Below are positions 7,049 through 8,294 of a stretch of DNA of 8,294 bases, piece after piece (within the stretch, counting starts at the first letter, position 1; every line of letters begins with the position of its first letter). This stretch comes from Thermoplasmata archaeon. GTDB taxonomy: Archaea; Thermoplasmatota; Thermoplasmata; Thermoplasmatales; Thermoplasmataceae. The position numbers and the translations under genes were made by a program. Location: the NCBI GenBank assembly GCA_021845325.1, contig JAKBRR010000059.1, positions 1-8,294 on the forward strand, read 5' to 3'. A model generated the notes under the pieces. That model was not told where the DNA came from. It worked only from the letters and a program-made list of their open reading frames with translations, and ran no database searches.

Positions 7049-7967
7049 AATAAGCGTGTGTCATCTCTCTTAGAATGTTATAATACTGTACTTTCATTGC
7101 AATCTCCTGTGCAATGTAGTCTGGCCTATTGGCCTTGATTATTTCTCCCATTGTTCTCTTCAATCCTGAGAAATATATCTCCACATTCCATCTTTTTCCA
7201 TAATCAAGAGATTTTTTCCATTCCTTCTCTGATGTCCTTTTAATCTGTCTGACTGTTTTTGATCTTGAAGACGATCCACTGCTTTTTGACGATGCATTTT
7301 TCCTTGGCGAGATTACCCGATTTGGAACCGAATTCATTGAATATTGCCTTTGAATCATAACCCATGTCTGCGAATATCCTTTTGATCCTTTCCTTTACGA
7401 ACTTCAGCAACTCCTTCCTGGCCTTTGCATCATGCACATGATTATCTGTTATTGCAAATGACAGTACAGATACATCATTGTTGGATATGACAGCATGAAG
7501 CTTTGACCATCCTCTCCTCTCCCAGTACTATTTTGATTTTGGATAATCACTAAGTATGTGATTCTTGAACACAGCGAAGTCTTAATCACGGTCCACTAGG
7601 TTTCTATCATGACGATAAAGACCTGAAATGATTTTCCTGAATATATTTGTGTAACAAGCAGTTCTGATGCTAGTGATCCTTGAGAACAGTCTTGCGATCC
7701 ACTCAAGTGATCTAAATAGAATTCTATATGTTGACCTTAATATGTGAGGAAGTAGTATGAATACCATTGGTATAATGGATAGGTGACATACCTTGATCAT
7801 GTGATTCTCATCCTAGAGCAATTCTCAATTTGTCAAAACTAATGGAACGTGAAGATCCTCGATTCTATTGACAAGCGATATGTTGTATCTATTATACCCC
7901 TGTTAGATCCGATCCAATGCGCTTACGTGCTTTCGTATATTCGGGTAATCATTAACTGAGTTGTATT
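7047..7967 (-). pseudogene. IS5-family-like DDE transposase, degenerate copy
   Basis: Counterpart of the copy 1 transposase, about 307 codons if repaired. The start position aligning with the copy 1 ATG (near 7967) no longer reads ATG, and the first 50 codons carry several stops. A fragment at 7800-7582 keeps F-R-S-L-E-W-I-A-R-L-F-S-R-I-T and C-Y-T-N-I-F-R-K, matching copy 1. The first catalytic Asp survives in D-F-A-V but the S-T-G after it is lost, and the codon just before it is a stop. A TAG replaces the Trp after D-Y-P-K-S-K. From there to 7312 the frame is clean, with the second Asp in A-D-M-G-Y-D-S-K. A frameshift near 7305-7325 moves the rest to another frame, which ends with the catalytic Glu in W-N-V-E-I-Y-F-S-G-L-K-R. 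This copy cannot make an active protein. Confidence 0.85.
7386..7512. repeat. 127-bp exact direct repeat, right copy
   Basis: Partner of 1-127. It covers the transposase segment from G-W-S-K-L-H-A-V to K-F-V-K-E-R, between the first and second catalytic Asp regions. Sequence on the 5' side of the gene (7513 onward) is far more diverged from copy 1. Confidence 0.95.
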
Positions 7968-8004
7968 AACAGGCAGTCACTCACCTGAATTTTAAGGTAC
8001 AAAG

Positions 8005-8022
8005 GAATTGTGTGACACGCTA
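8005..8022. repeat. Terminal inverted repeat, IS copy 2, 5' end (diverged)
   Basis: GAATTGTGTGACACGCTA matches the reverse complement of 7031-7048 at 14 of 18 positions. The divergence agrees with the decayed state of this half of the element. Confidence 0.6.
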
Positions 8023-8140
8023 TATAGGTAATATAAGGACCTGTAATAATTTTGTTATAAATAACTTCTTCAAATTTTCAAATTATAGAAACAATAATTT
8101 CTGACCTGCACCATCATAGAACTGGAACACCATGATAATA

Positions 8141-8149
8141 ATATTATAG
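8141..8149 (+). promoter_or_regulatory. Possible TATA-like promoter element for orfA
   Basis: ATATTATAG lies about 60 bases upstream of the orfA ATG and is the best TATA-like match in the predicted IS3 leader. A transcription start near 8170 would give a leadered mRNA with the ribosome-binding site at 8199-8204 and a small hairpin (CGAAAA 8176-8181 with TTTTCG 8187-8192) in the leader. Weak evidence because the surroundings are AT-rich. Confidence 0.25.
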
Positions 8150-8198
8150 AGAAGAACAGATACATGGAGAGCATGCGAAAAGCCGTTTTTCGGATCAT

Positions 8199-8204
8199 GG
8201 AGGT
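8199..8204 (+). promoter_or_regulatory. Ribosome-binding site of orfA
   Basis: GGAGGT ends six bases before the ATG at 8211 and is a strong Shine-Dalgarno match. It is the only clear one in the window; the glycan genes have none. It fixes the orfA start. Confidence 0.7.
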
Positions 8205-8210
8205 CTTTTC

Positions 8211-8294
8211 ATGAAATCAAAATATTCAGCTGAAGAGAAGTTCCAGATAGTTATGGAATCCTTTACGGACAATGTGACACAGGCTGAAATATGC
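8211..8294 (+). CDS. IS3/IS911-type transposase orfA, N-terminal 28 residues
   Basis: The frame from ATG 8211 is open to the window edge (28 codons). It reads M-K-S-K-Y-S-A-E-E-K-F-Q-I-V-M-E-S, then F-T-D-N-V-T-Q-A-E-I-C. This is the opening of the helix-turn-helix domain (HTH_Tnp_1 type) of IS3-family OrfA, in which a Y-S/T-x-E-E-K-x-x-I-V helix is followed by a turn and Q/S-x-x-E-I-C. OrfA binds the IS ends and in most IS3 members is fused to the OrfB catalytic domain by programmed -1 frameshifting. Whether the element is intact cannot be judged from this fragment. I recall IS3 elements as less usual in archaea than IS5-like ones. Confidence 0.75.
   Translation, partial: MKSKYSAEEKFQIVMESFTDNVTQAEIC

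Larger units (their letters stand above)
7031..8022 (-). mobile_element. IS5-family-like insertion sequence, copy 2 (full length, degenerate)
   Basis: A 992-bp element with recognisable ends at 7031-7048 and 8005-8022, and one decayed transposase gene filling the interior. It has the same orientation as copy 1. The two halves differ in quality. The 3' half of the transposase (7047-7512) is almost intact and shares 127 identical bases with copy 1 (7386-7512 against 1-127). The 5' half (7513-8022) is strongly diverged and full of stops. The 7031 end is 17/18 identical to the copy 1 end, whereas its own 8005-8022 end matches at 14/18. This is a mosaic. I could not see a clear target-site duplication next to the ends. 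Confidence 0.8.
8102..8294 (+). mobile_element. Left end of an IS3-family-like element (runs off the right edge)
   Basis: A TGACCTGCACC start at 8102 followed by ACTGGAACACC resembles the left ends of IS3-family elements, which often begin TGA and carry an A/T-rich tract before a TGGA-type block. About 110 bases further on lies the start of an IS3-type orfA with a good ribosome-binding site. The boundary is a prediction; the right end, orfB and any target duplication lie outside the window. The element begins only 79 bases after IS copy 2 ends, so mobile elements are clustered on this flank. Confidence 0.5.

Noticed and set aside
8069..8084. Two tandem copies of TTCAAATT
   Set aside because: A short AT-rich repeat expected by chance in this composition; not at an element boundary and too small to be an array or origin iteron.
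1..8294. CRISPR array, tRNA/rRNA genes, defence or toxin-antitoxin system
   Set aside because: Looked for spaced repeats, tRNA arms and small paired genes and saw none. Every sizeable conserved frame is accounted for by glycan or transposase genes.

Overview
The window looks like an accessory island from an AT-rich archaeal genome. A Thermoplasmatales-type acidophile is my best guess, but it is only a guess. The clues are AT-rich archaeal-style promoter patches, frequent AGA/AGG and ATA codons, tightly packed genes lacking clear Shine-Dalgarno sites, and transposases of a type I associate with that order. No rRNA, tRNA or housekeeping gene is present to settle the taxonomy.

Layout from left to right. 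Positions 1-648 hold the 5' part of an IS5-family-like insertion sequence (copy 1, transposase on the minus strand, frameshifted, running off the left edge). Positions 649-1251 are about 600 bp with no convincing gene. Positions 1252-2598 (+) encode a GT-B fold, GT4-like glycosyltransferase. It converges tail to tail, with a 19-bp gap, on a minus-strand operon read in the order gmd (6291-5230), perosamine-synthase-type aminotransferase (5240-4122), Wzx/MVF-type flippase (4114-2618). Positions 6442-6971 hold a decayed minus-strand reading frame of unknown family. Positions 7031-8022 hold a second, more degenerate copy of the same insertion sequence (copy 2) in the same orientation. At the right edge an IS3/IS911-type element begins (predicted left end near 8102, orfA start at 8211) and runs off the window.

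How the genes work together. GMD converts GDP-mannose to GDP-4-keto-6-deoxymannose. The aminotransferase most likely aminates this to GDP-perosamine (GDP-4-amino-4,6-dideoxymannose). The glycosyltransferase probably adds a sugar to a lipid-linked glycan, and the flippase would move that glycan across the membrane. This is a minimal cell-surface glycan cassette for an S-layer glycan, lipoglycan or exopolysaccharide. It is bracketed by two directly repeated copies of one insertion sequence, a composite-transposon-like layout. Both transposase copies are now broken, by different lesions, and copy 2 is a mosaic: 127 bp identical to copy 1, then abruptly much more diverged sequence.

I found no CRISPR array, RNA gene or defence system. 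The most interesting points are the predicted archaeal GDP-perosamine route on an IS-bracketed island, and the recombination footprint in the IS copies.
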